From positions 1 to 5,442 of the forward strand of contig JAUSPW010000524.1 of NCBI GenBank assembly GCA_030652635.1: a stretch of DNA of 5,442 nucleotides, in the 5' to 3' direction. The stretch is from Pseudohongiella sp. (GTDB taxonomy: Bacteria > Pseudomonadota > Gammaproteobacteria > Pseudomonadales > Pseudohongiellaceae). A model generated the notes under the pieces. The model was not told where the DNA came from. It was given only the letters and a program-made list of their open reading frames with translations, and ran no database searches. How positions within the stretch are numbered: position 1 is the first letter of the stretch; every line of letters starts with the position of its first letter. This document shows, piece by piece, positions 1 through 5,395 of this stretch. A program made the position numbers and the translations under genes.

Positions 1-86
1 ACACGATCCACTCCGCCAGAGAATATCCCCGGGTGGTGACGAATGACGGAGGTATCCCGCCCCTTTTTAAGTTGCAGCGTTTTCAT
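1..86 (-). CDS. RlmI-like SAM-dependent rRNA methyltransferase, N-terminal fragment (runs off left edge)
   Basis: An open frame starts at ATG 86-84 and stays open to the window edge, giving 28 codons plus two bases. The peptide starts MKTLQLKKGRDTSVIRHHPG and continues IFSGGVDRV. It resembles the N-terminal PUA-type RNA-binding segment of the RlmI family (E. coli RlmI has KGREKSLLRRHPWVFSGAV), which makes 5-methylcytosine in 23S rRNA. The usual HPW is HPG here. Only the start is visible; the catalytic methyltransferase domain lies outside the window, so the exact target is inference from the family. The start lies 3 nt after the pirin stop codon on the same strand, so it should be the third gene of the operon and translationally coupled. 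A weak GGA lies about 8 nt upstream of the ATG. It could instead be another PUA-containing class I methyltransferase of the same superfamily. Confidence 0.72.
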   Translation of the reverse strand, partial: MKTLQLKKGRDTSVIRHHPGIFSGGVDR

Positions 87-89
87 AAG

Positions 90-947
90 TTATTCCGGTA
101 AGGGGATATGTTCCAGATCATCACCCGGTATGGGTGGAAACCCGCCACTGCGCCAGCGTTCACGGGCAGCGTCGAGGGTGGCGCGATCATACGCTACAAA
201 ATTCCAGTTGATATAGGGAATACGCTCAAATTTTTTGCCGCCAAGCAGCACAAACCGGCAGTTTTCCAGTGCAGTCAACTCACTGTCCTGCGCCTCCAGC
301 AACACAAACTCACCCGCGTGATAGTGACGGCCGCCAATCTCGAGTGTGCCACTGACAATAAATACAGCGGCCTCCATGCTGTGATCAGGGTGCTCCAGCA
401 CCGCGTTTTTGTCTGCGACCACATCCAGATAAAACATGGGCGAAAACGTGCGCACCGGTGACTGGCGCCCAAACGCGCTGCCCACCAACACGCGCATCAT
501 GACGCCAGGCCGGTAAATGCACGGCAACGCATTTTTAGGTACGTGGGTGAAATCAGGATCGGTTTTTTCATGCTCCGGCGGCAGCGCTACCCACATCTGC
601 AAACCGTGCAAGTGGTGAGGCTGTGTGCGCACCTCCAGTGTTTCACGTTCAGAATGCACAATGCCATGGCCGGCGATCATCCAGTTCACATCACCCGCAA
701 AGATTTCCTGCACCGACCCCAGGCTGTCTCTGTGTAACATGCTGCCGGAGAACAGGTAGGACACGGTGGCCAGTCCAATATGGGGATGCGGGCGCACATT
801 GATACCCTCACCCGCCGGAAAATGCGCCGGCCCCATCTGATCAAAAAATATAAACGGCCCCACCATTTTTTTATCACGATGCGGCAACAGTCTGGAAACG
901 GTAAACCCACCCAGATCTTTTTTATCACCCGTCAGGATGTTTGCCAT
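90..947 (-). CDS. Pirin family protein (bicupin, putative quercetin 2,3-dioxygenase-like)
   Basis: This 285-residue protein has the standard pirin length. Numbered from ATG 947, the N-terminal cupin carries the family's metal-site pattern: H54 and H56 in RPHPHIGL, then H98 and E100 in GHGIVHSER. These match the two His, one His and one Glu that bind Fe in human pirin. The segment HRDSLGS and GDVNWMIAGHG are also typical. The C-terminal Pirin_C cupin covers roughly residues 165-265 (FYLDVVAD, then VSGTLEIGG and HAGEFVLLEA). Family members are cytoplasmic metalloproteins; some bacterial ones oxidise quercetin and others bind metabolic enzymes, so the substrate cannot be stated. An upstream TTG (953-951) is in frame, but the strong AGGTGAGG at 962-955 lies 7 nt from ATG 947 and is too close to the TTG, so ATG 947 is chosen. 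It is the middle gene of the operon, 9 nt after the nitroreductase stop. Confidence 0.93.
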   Translation of the reverse strand: MANILTGDKKDLGGFTVSRLLPHRDKKMVGPFIFFDQMGPAHFPAGEGINVRPHPHIGLATVSYLFSGSMLHRDSLGSVQEIFAGDVNWMIAGHGIVHSERETLEVRTQPHHLHGLQMWVALPPEHEKTDPDFTHVPKNALPCIYRPGVMMRVLVGSAFGRQSPVRTFSPMFYLDVVADKNAVLEHPDHSMEAAVFIVSGTLEIGGRHYHAGEFVLLEAQDSELTALENCRFVLLGGKKFERIPYINWNFVAYDRATLDAARERWRSGGFPPIPGDDLEHIPLPE

Positions 948-954
948 GATCAAT

Positions 955-962
955 CCTCACCT
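955..962 (-). promoter_or_regulatory. Ribosome binding site of pirin, overlapping the nitroreductase stop
   Basis: On the minus strand this reads AGGTGAGG, a near-consensus Shine-Dalgarno, 7 nt before ATG 947. It contains the TGA stop of the nitroreductase (959-957), so ribosomes ending that gene are delivered onto the pirin start. This placement decides the pirin start against the in-frame TTG at 953. Confidence 0.8.
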
Positions 963-1541
963 GAATACAATGTCTGCCAGCGCTTTGCGTGGCGTGGGTT
1001 TTTCTCTAGCGGCAAGCTCTGCCGGCAATGCACTGGCATCGGCTGCCATGCCGATAGCAATGCCACAGACCACTTTGTGATCATCATCCAGCGCCAGTGC
1101 CTGGGTAATTTCCGCTGCCTTGATACCGCCCATGGCGTGGGTATAAAGCCCCATATGACGCGCTTGCATGGCTAGCGCCATCCACGCCGCGCCCGCATCA
1201 AATTCCGCAAAACCGTTTGCTTTGCCATTGTGCTCAAAGGTTTTTTTAACCACCACAAAACACAGCACCGAGGCGTTTTTTGCCCAGACCTGATTGCCCT
1301 CCACGAGCAGTGACAGGTACTGATCAAAACTGTCCTCTGTGGACACATAAAACCGCCAGGGCTGCGCATTTTGGCAGGACGGCGCCCAGCGCGCAGCATC
1401 AAACAAGGTCACTAAGTCACTATCAGAAAGGCTGACTTTTTTAAACGCTCGCGGCGACCAACGTGTCACCAGCCTCGGGTCAACGCCTGCATCCGCATCG
1501 CGTGCTGAAAAATCCGCGGAAATGTTGTCTTCAAATGTCAT
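957..1541 (-). CDS. Nitroreductase family protein (FMN-dependent NAD(P)H oxidoreductase)
   Basis: This 194-residue protein has the usual length for a small nitroreductase-fold flavoenzyme, which works as a cytoplasmic homodimer with FMN and passes electrons from NAD(P)H to nitro compounds, quinones or similar acceptors. Visible family marks are the N-terminal phosphate-binding RWSPRAF (R27, S29, R31), the FMN-contact segment APSCQNAQPWRF at 53-64, the dimer helix FDAGAAWMALAMQARHMGL at 114-132, the GG at 138-139, CGIAIGM at 159-165, and the C-terminal basic AREKPTPRK near 178-186. The substrate cannot be read from sequence. The start is ATG 1541-1539 with GGAG about 12 nt upstream, a slightly long spacing; no better start is seen. 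It is the first gene of the minus-strand operon and faces the divergent PIN gene across 133 bp. Confidence 0.93.
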   Translation of the reverse strand: MTFEDNISADFSARDADAGVDPRLVTRWSPRAFKKVSLSDSDLVTLFDAARWAPSCQNAQPWRFYVSTEDSFDQYLSLLVEGNQVWAKNASVLCFVVVKKTFEHNGKANGFAEFDAGAAWMALAMQARHMGLYTHAMGGIKAAEITQALALDDDHKVVCGIAIGMAADASALPAELAAREKPTPRKALADIVFR

Positions 1542-1674
1542 AACTGTTCGCTTCTCCGTCAGTGTTTTGTTACTTGAGCTCAGGGCCTATGCCATCGCGC
1601 TTGATCAGCATCATGGTCAGTGGTTGATACCCCGGTGTAGTATGAGGATCATACGATGACACAGACTCAACAAC
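1542..1674. promoter_or_regulatory. Divergent intergenic region between nitroreductase and PIN-ligase operons
   Basis: Both flanking operons must start here. No strong sigma-70 promoter is visible in either direction. A minus-strand TATGAT (1653-1648) is the best -10-like hexamer for the nitroreductase, but no good -35 lies at 16-18 nt. GTATG at 1640-1644 and CATAC at 1650-1654 form a 5-bp inverted repeat whose loop holds the GAGGA Shine-Dalgarno at 1644-1648, so pairing could mask that site. The function is inferred from position. Confidence 0.35.
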
Positions 1675-2250
1675 ATGCCTATCAAACATTCTCGTTATGT
1701 GGTGGACACCAATGTGCTGATTGCCGCCAGCGCGGTCGATCCCGGCCACAGTCACGACATTGGTGCAGAACCCGAGGACCCGGCGCAACGCCTGCTGGTG
1801 TGGCAGTGGCTGGACAAATTTGCGGCCAGCGACGCACACCTTGTGCTGGATCAGCAGGGCCGTATATTTGAAGAGTATCATCACAAGCTCGGATTTGATG
1901 ATTACGGCTTGCAAGTCATGTTGCATAAGTGGGACACAGGCGCCGTCGACATGGTTGATCTGGCCTATGACCATGATGGCAATGCGGTACTGCCTTATGA
2001 GATCAGTTGTGTTGTGCACGATATGGCCGATCGCAAAATGGTGGCCGCAGCCCTGGCTGCGCAGGAGATTTATGGCGAGTGCTGTGTGGCTTTTGCCGGG
2101 GATACCGACTGGTATGACTGGGAAAAAATATTATTGGCCACCGGGCTGGGTTATGACTCCATTATTGATGCCTGGGGGCGCGCCCGATACCTCGACAAAC
2201 AGAAACGAAAACCCCAGCAGCATCACAACAAGGAGACATATAGCAAGTGA
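1675..2250 (+). CDS. PIN domain protein, putative ribonuclease
   Basis: This 191-residue protein is recognised as PIN by its spaced acidic residues: D11 in RYVVDTNVLIAA at the N-terminus, E66/E67 in IFEEYHHKL, D116/D119 in HDMADRKMVAAAL, and D143, D145 and D148 in FAGDTDWYDWEKIL. PIN domains are Mg/Mn-dependent single-strand RNA nucleases. At 191 residues it is longer than a VapC toxin (about 130), with extra sequence between the first Asp and the first Glu, a middle segment at 72-110, and a basic C-tail (KQKRKP). An in-frame TGA at 1657-1659 limits the start to ATG 1675, which has no visible Shine-Dalgarno. The best Shine-Dalgarno (GAGGA 1644-1648) serves ATG 1656 in another frame. No antitoxin gene precedes it. 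The stop overlaps the RNA ligase start by 4 nt (GTGA), so the two proteins are probably made together and act on the same RNA; the target is unknown. Confidence 0.85.
   Translation: MPIKHSRYVVDTNVLIAASAVDPGHSHDIGAEPEDPAQRLLVWQWLDKFAASDAHLVLDQQGRIFEEYHHKLGFDDYGLQVMLHKWDTGAVDMVDLAYDHDGNAVLPYEISCVVHDMADRKMVAAALAAQEIYGECCVAFAGDTDWYDWEKILLATGLGYDSIIDAWGRARYLDKQKRKPQQHHNKETYSK
2230..2235 (+). promoter_or_regulatory. Ribosome binding site of the RNA ligase
   Basis: AAGGAG lies inside the last codons of the PIN gene, 11 nt before GTG 2247. It supports the GTG start and the GTGA overlap with the PIN stop codon. Confidence 0.75.
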
Positions 2251-2960
2251 GCGATTTTTTCCGCTTTCCTCATACTGCGCACATCGCCTGGTTAAACAAG
2301 GGCAGTCCGCGTGATGACAAAATTCTGAACCCGGTTGAAGTAAAAGAATTGTTGCATGGCCCGGTGGTGGTCGAAGAAAAACTGGACGGCGCCAATCTGG
2401 GCATCTCATTGGATGATGACGGTCAGCTGCGCGCGCAAAATCGTGGACAGTATTTATTGCATCCTTACACCGGTCAGTTTTCCCGTCTGGTACCGTGGTT
2501 GGCACAACACGAAAGTGCTCTGCACGATATCCTCACGCCGGATCTGATTGTGTTTGGTGAATGGTGCGCGGCGCAGCACTCGCTGGACTATGCCCTGTTA
2601 CCCGACTGGTTTTTGATTTTTGATGTGTACGAACGCAGCAGCCAACAATTCTGGAGCACAACACGTCGCAACGCACTCGCGCAATCTGCAGGGCTGGCCA
2701 CGGTTCCCCGACTGTTTGAAGGCGAGATTACCCTTGATCAACTTAAACACATGGTAGAACACAAACCCAGCCTGTACCGGCAAGGGCCAGGCCATGTTCA
2801 TGCACCGCTGGAAGGTGTGGTCATCCGACGCGAATCAGATCAATGGTGTGAAGCACGTGGCAAACTGGTGCGTGCAGAGTTTACTCAATCCATTGAAGAA
2901 CACTGGAGCCGAAAGGCGCTTAACTGGAACCGCATTCATTTCGATTCAGGCGAACGTTGA
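2247..2960 (+). CDS. RNA ligase family protein (ATP-dependent, nucleotidyltransferase domain only)
   Basis: This 237-residue protein shows the covalent nucleotidyltransferase motifs in order: motif I EEKLDGAN with predicted AMP-accepting K45, motif III IVFGEWCA (E105), motif IIIa FLIFDVYE (123-129), motif IV LEGVVIRR (E189), and motif V GKLVRAEF (K206). The pattern fits the RNA_ligase family (T4 Rnl2 and editing-ligase type), which adenylates itself with ATP and joins a 3'-OH to a 5'-phosphate in RNA. The tail EEHWSRKALNWNRI recalls other short bacterial RNA ligases. T4 Rnl2 has 334 residues and a C-terminal RNA-specificity domain; that domain is absent, so substrate contact may need a partner. 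The GTG start at 2247 overlaps the PIN stop and has AAGGAG 11 nt upstream. The 3' end overlaps the convergent histidine kinase gene by 25 bp. Polynucleotide ligation is well supported by motifs; RNA rather than DNA as substrate is inferred from the family. Confidence 0.9.
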   Translation: MSDFFRFPHTAHIAWLNKGSPRDDKILNPVEVKELLHGPVVVEEKLDGANLGISLDDDGQLRAQNRGQYLLHPYTGQFSRLVPWLAQHESALHDILTPDLIVFGEWCAAQHSLDYALLPDWFLIFDVYERSSQQFWSTTRRNALAQSAGLATVPRLFEGEITLDQLKHMVEHKPSLYRQGPGHVHAPLEGVVIRRESDQWCEARGKLVRAEFTQSIEEHWSRKALNWNRIHFDSGER

Positions 2961-5098
2961 TCCAGATAGTTGATCAACGTGCGCCTGACGCCTTCGAGTG
3001 TCAACGGCTTCGCCAAAAAGTCATTCATGCCTGCGCGTTCACAGGCTTCTTTGTGTTCATCTGACACACTCGCAGTGACGGACACAATCCACGGGGACGC
3101 CGACCGACCATCTCGTTCCCTTATACTGCTTGCTGTGGTCAATCCGTCCATGACAGGCATATACGAATCCATAAAAATCAGATCGTATTGGCGCAATCGG
3201 GTTTTCTCGAGCGCAATCTCGCCGTCATCTGCAAAGTCAGCCGATGCATTGAGTTTGCCAAGCATCATGTTGAGGATTTCCTGGTTCAGTTTGTTGTCTT
3301 CAACCACCAACACACTCAATGTCGAAAAATCATACTCGATTGCTATCGGTATTTTTGCTGCGCTGGGCAAGCTGGATCGCTGTGAGGAAACCTGAACCAC
3401 CGGCAGATAACTGATGCAGGATGTGAATACAGAGCCTCGTCCTGGTTCAGATTCTACCGTCACCGTGCCGCCCATGATTTCGCTCAATCGACGCACTATG
3501 GTCAAGCCCAGACCCGTGCCGCCATAGTTACGCGTGACATCATTTGAGGCCTGAGTGAATGCATTAAAAATGGCCGACAAGCGGGCTTTTTCAATACCAA
3601 TGCCAGAATCACTGACTTTGAAGCACAATTGAGCGGTTCCATCGGGTGATTGCTGCACTGACACATCAAGTTTTATAAAACCACTCTCGGTAAATTTAAC
3701 GGCGTTGTTCAGAAGATTGAGCAGAATTTGATTGATTCGTTTTTCGTCACCAATAATGTGACTTGATACCTCTGCACTGATGTGCAATTCAAATTCAACA
3801 TCCTTCTCGCGTAACTGCTCTTGCACAAGCATGGAAATCCACTTGATGTTTTCATGCAAAGAAAAAGTTCTGTTTTCCAGTTCAAACTTGCCGGACTCAA
3901 TTTTTGAAAAATCCAGAATATCGTTTACCAAAGTCAGCAGCGATTGACTGCTGAGCATGATGATGTCGACCAGTTCGCGGTTTCTGCTGTCCAGATTATT
4001 TTTTTCAAGCACGCTGGCCACACCAATAATGCCGTTTAATGGCGTGCGAATCTCATGACTTATGACTGCTAGAAAATCCGATTTGGCTTTGCTTGCCGCA
4101 TTGGCAAGTTGGGTTTTTTCGTGAAGCCGGTAAGCAAACAACGCCGCCAGTGTCAGTGACAATCCGATCAATACAATCAAGCTTGACGGAAAAAGCGGCG
4201 TTGCATTTCTGGCAGCTAATAGCCATGCACCATCAGGCAAAATCACAATCTCTTCAGCCAGCGGCGATACAAATACGCTTTCGTCGCCGTAAATCACATC
4301 GCCAATGCGACCAAGCCCATGTCGACCGCGTAAAGCAATATCAAATTCTCTTGAGCCTATCGGCGTGCCAACTTCCGCAAACACAGTATCCGTATCAATG
4401 AGCACGGTAACCAATCCCCAGAATTCATCGGGAATCGCCGACAGCACAGCAGGACTGGACTCAAATAACAGACTCTGATTGAGTGAGGCAGGCTTGAACT
4501 GATGACCTTCGATGAAAATCGCCTGTCGCGCAATAATGGCATTACCGCCTTGCAACAACTCCATGGGACCATCAACAATGGTGCGACGGTCTCTGATGGC
4601 GCGTAGCACCTGTTCGCGTCGGGTGTCATCAATCAATAAATCATGACCAAGTGCCGCACGATTTCTTTCGAGATTCGACACAAAACTGACGATCCCGCCT
4701 GGCGCAATCTGCATACTGAGAATACCGCTGGTCAAATTGTCCAGGGTCTGCGTGAACTGTTCAAAGTGCTCCCCAAACTGCGCTCGTTGTTCGGGTATGT
4801 TCAGATCTAGATGCCGATTGGCGTTAACAAACGCTTCCAGCGAATTGGCGAGATAAAAACGGCGGTAGAATACTTCGTGAATATTGGCGCTGACAGCGCT
4901 CAGCGTTTGTTCAGCCTCGCGGGTCAACTCTTCGTTACGAATCACGAGATCAAAGCGGACAAACGCAGAAGTCAGGGCGAGGCCTAGTAACAAAACCAGC
5001 AGCTGGAGCTGAAGCGCTTTAAACCGCCATTTTTTCACTGGCCACACACCCGATGAGAAACCATTAGTTGAATGGGATCGAGCGTCTAACACTCTCAC
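2936..5098 (-). CDS. CHASE-domain hybrid sensor histidine kinase with C-terminal receiver
   Basis: Inner-membrane sensor of 720 residues from GTG 5098. Order: TM1 at about 29-47; a periplasmic CHASE domain from about 70 to 295 (IVSFVSNLERNRAALGHDLL at 136-155 and IVDGPMELLQGG at 174-185 are typical); TM2 at about 305-323; HisKA with SHEIRTPLNGI, phosphoacceptor H348; HATPase_c with N box NLLNNAVKF (461-469), G1 DSGIGI (497-502) and G2 GGTGLGL (526-532); a receiver with E600/D601, phosphoacceptor D644 in IFMDSYMP, T675 and K697. All catalytic residues are present, so an active His-to-Asp hybrid kinase is expected. There is no PAS, HAMP or Hpt domain, and no separate response regulator in view, so the next step needs an Hpt protein elsewhere. 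CHASE ligands vary and cannot be read here. In-frame GTGs at codons 3, 18 and 21 are alternative starts; codon 21 (5038) gives VKKWRFKALQLQLL directly before TM1 and may be the true start. Convergent with the ligase. Confidence 0.93.
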   Translation of the reverse strand: MRVLDARSHSTNGFSSGVWPVKKWRFKALQLQLLVLLLGLALTSAFVRFDLVIRNEELTREAEQTLSAVSANIHEVFYRRFYLANSLEAFVNANRHLDLNIPEQRAQFGEHFEQFTQTLDNLTSGILSMQIAPGGIVSFVSNLERNRAALGHDLLIDDTRREQVLRAIRDRRTIVDGPMELLQGGNAIIARQAIFIEGHQFKPASLNQSLLFESSPAVLSAIPDEFWGLVTVLIDTDTVFAEVGTPIGSREFDIALRGRHGLGRIGDVIYGDESVFVSPLAEEIVILPDGAWLLAARNATPLFPSSLIVLIGLSLTLAALFAYRLHEKTQLANAASKAKSDFLAVISHEIRTPLNGIIGVASVLEKNNLDSRNRELVDIIMLSSQSLLTLVNDILDFSKIESGKFELENRTFSLHENIKWISMLVQEQLREKDVEFELHISAEVSSHIIGDEKRINQILLNLLNNAVKFTESGFIKLDVSVQQSPDGTAQLCFKVSDSGIGIEKARLSAIFNAFTQASNDVTRNYGGTGLGLTIVRRLSEIMGGTVTVESEPGRGSVFTSCISYLPVVQVSSQRSSLPSAAKIPIAIEYDFSTLSVLVVEDNKLNQEILNMMLGKLNASADFADDGEIALEKTRLRQYDLIFMDSYMPVMDGLTTASSIRERDGRSASPWIVSVTASVSDEHKEACERAGMNDFLAKPLTLEGVRRTLINYLDQRSPESK
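2951..2983. other. Hairpin at the convergent gene junction
   Basis: ACGTTGATC at 2954-2962 pairs perfectly with GATCAACGT at 2972-2980 around a 9-nt loop. After one mismatch, CG at 2951-2952 pairs with CG at 2982-2983. The ligase stop codon (2958-2960) lies in the left arm, and the right arm codes for the kinase C-terminus. No T-tract follows in either direction, so this is not a canonical intrinsic terminator, but it is the only strong structure at the end of both transcripts. Confidence 0.45.
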
Positions 5099-5101
5099 TC
5101 A

Positions 5102-5116
5102 TGCGATCTGATCGCA
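5102..5116. promoter_or_regulatory. 15-bp palindrome upstream of the kinase, possible operator
   Basis: TGCGATC at 5102-5108 and GATCGCA at 5110-5116 are perfect 7-bp arms around one T. It ends 3 bp before the GTG at 5098 and abuts a minus-strand GATAAT (5122-5117), five of six matches to a -10 box, with no convincing -35. The position fits a regulator binding near the transcription start. That is inference; it could also be an RNA hairpin in the leader. Confidence 0.35.
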
Positions 5117-5170
5117 ATTATCAACTAATACCCTGTGTAACGCCACTGTGTGGCCGGCCCTCAGGTTTAT

Positions 5171-5253
5171 ATGGCCGAGCTCATCGAACCGGTATGCCGC
5201 AGAAGTTTATCGAGACTAAACAAAGAGAAGTGTTGTTGGTGCCCGGGACCGGA
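5171..5253 (-). repeat. Direct repeat, copy distal to tRNA-Leu
   Basis: This 83-bp block recurs at 5313-5395 with a period of 142 bp. I count four differences, all inside 5196-5202. Its tRNA-proximal 17 bp (5237-5253) equal the tRNA-Leu 3' end, and 5183-5194 repeat the 12-mer ATCGAACCGGTA found in the tRNA T-arm. The first 12 bp (5171-5182) equal the last 12 bp of the hairpin segment between the copies. GTTTA (5205-5209) and TAAAC (5217-5221) form a small stem. Confidence 0.9.
5237..5253 (-). pseudogene. Duplicated 3' end of tRNA-Leu (fragment)
   Basis: These 17 bases are identical to 5379-5395: CCA, discriminator, acceptor 3' strand and the last T-stem bases. No 5' tRNA body precedes it; a hairpin segment takes that place, so it cannot be a functional tRNA. 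It may still present a processing site for tRNA 3'-end enzymes in a long tRNA transcript (inference). Confidence 0.8.
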
Positions 5254-5324
5254 CTGCTGTGCCTGGAGCACAGCAGCGCAGCCGCAGGCTGGGCGAAGCC
5301 CGAGGCCATCTAATGGCCGAGCTC
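5254..5324. repeat. 71-bp hairpin-chain segment between the repeats
   Basis: Almost every base lies in a perfect inverted repeat. CTGCTGTGC (5254-5262) pairs with GCACAGCAG (5268-5276) around CTGGA. CAGCC (5279-5283) pairs with GGCTG (5287-5291). GGGC (5291-5294) pairs with GCCC (5298-5301). GGCCAT (5304-5309) pairs with ATGGCC (5313-5318). GAGCTC (5319-5324) is palindromic. It interrupts the repeat exactly where the tRNA T-loop sequence would continue. Its last 12 bp occur again at 5171-5182. Its identity is unknown: a REP-like or other palindromic element, a structured RNA domain, or a remnant of an integrated element are all possible. Confidence 0.7.
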
Positions 5325-5395
5325 ATCGAACCGGTATACAACTGAAGTTTATCGAGACTAAACAAAGAGAAGTGTTGTTGGTGCCCGGGACCGGA
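5313..5395 (-). repeat. Direct repeat, copy joined to tRNA-Leu
   Basis: This is the second 83-bp copy. It differs from 5171-5253 only within 5338-5344. Its last 17 bp (5379-5395) are the genuine 3' end of tRNA-Leu, so the repeat boundary lies inside the T-arm of the tRNA. Its first 12 bp belong to the hairpin segment. The core from 5325 to 5395 is 71 bp and starts with ATCGAACCGGTA, which follows again at 5396-5407 inside the tRNA. Confidence 0.9.

Noticed and set aside
1656..1871. 71-codon ORF with a good Shine-Dalgarno
   Set aside because: It overlaps the PIN gene in another frame and its Cys/Arg/Gly-rich peptide looks like a shifted reading of PIN. Kept only as a start-signal anomaly.
1570..2019. 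149-codon minus-strand ORF
   Set aside because: It is antisense to the PIN gene, with no recognisable domain and no start signal.
1675..2250. VapC toxin of a VapBC pair
   Set aside because: The protein is much longer than VapC, no small antitoxin gene precedes it, and the overlapping partner is an RNA ligase.
2951..2983. Intrinsic terminator
   Set aside because: The stem is good, but there is no T-tract after it on either strand and the stem is not GC-rich at its base.
5068..5313. 81-codon plus-strand ORF through the repeat region
   Set aside because: It crosses the kinase leader, a tRNA fragment and hairpins; the peptide reflects non-coding repeats.
5254..5324. Integron attC site
   Set aside because: It is a chain of separate hairpins rather than one long imperfect stem, and no RYYYAAC/GTTRRRY pair is visible.
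5171..5395. CRISPR array
   Set aside because: There are only two copies, the repeat is 83 bp, and both contain tRNA 3' sequence. No cas gene is present.
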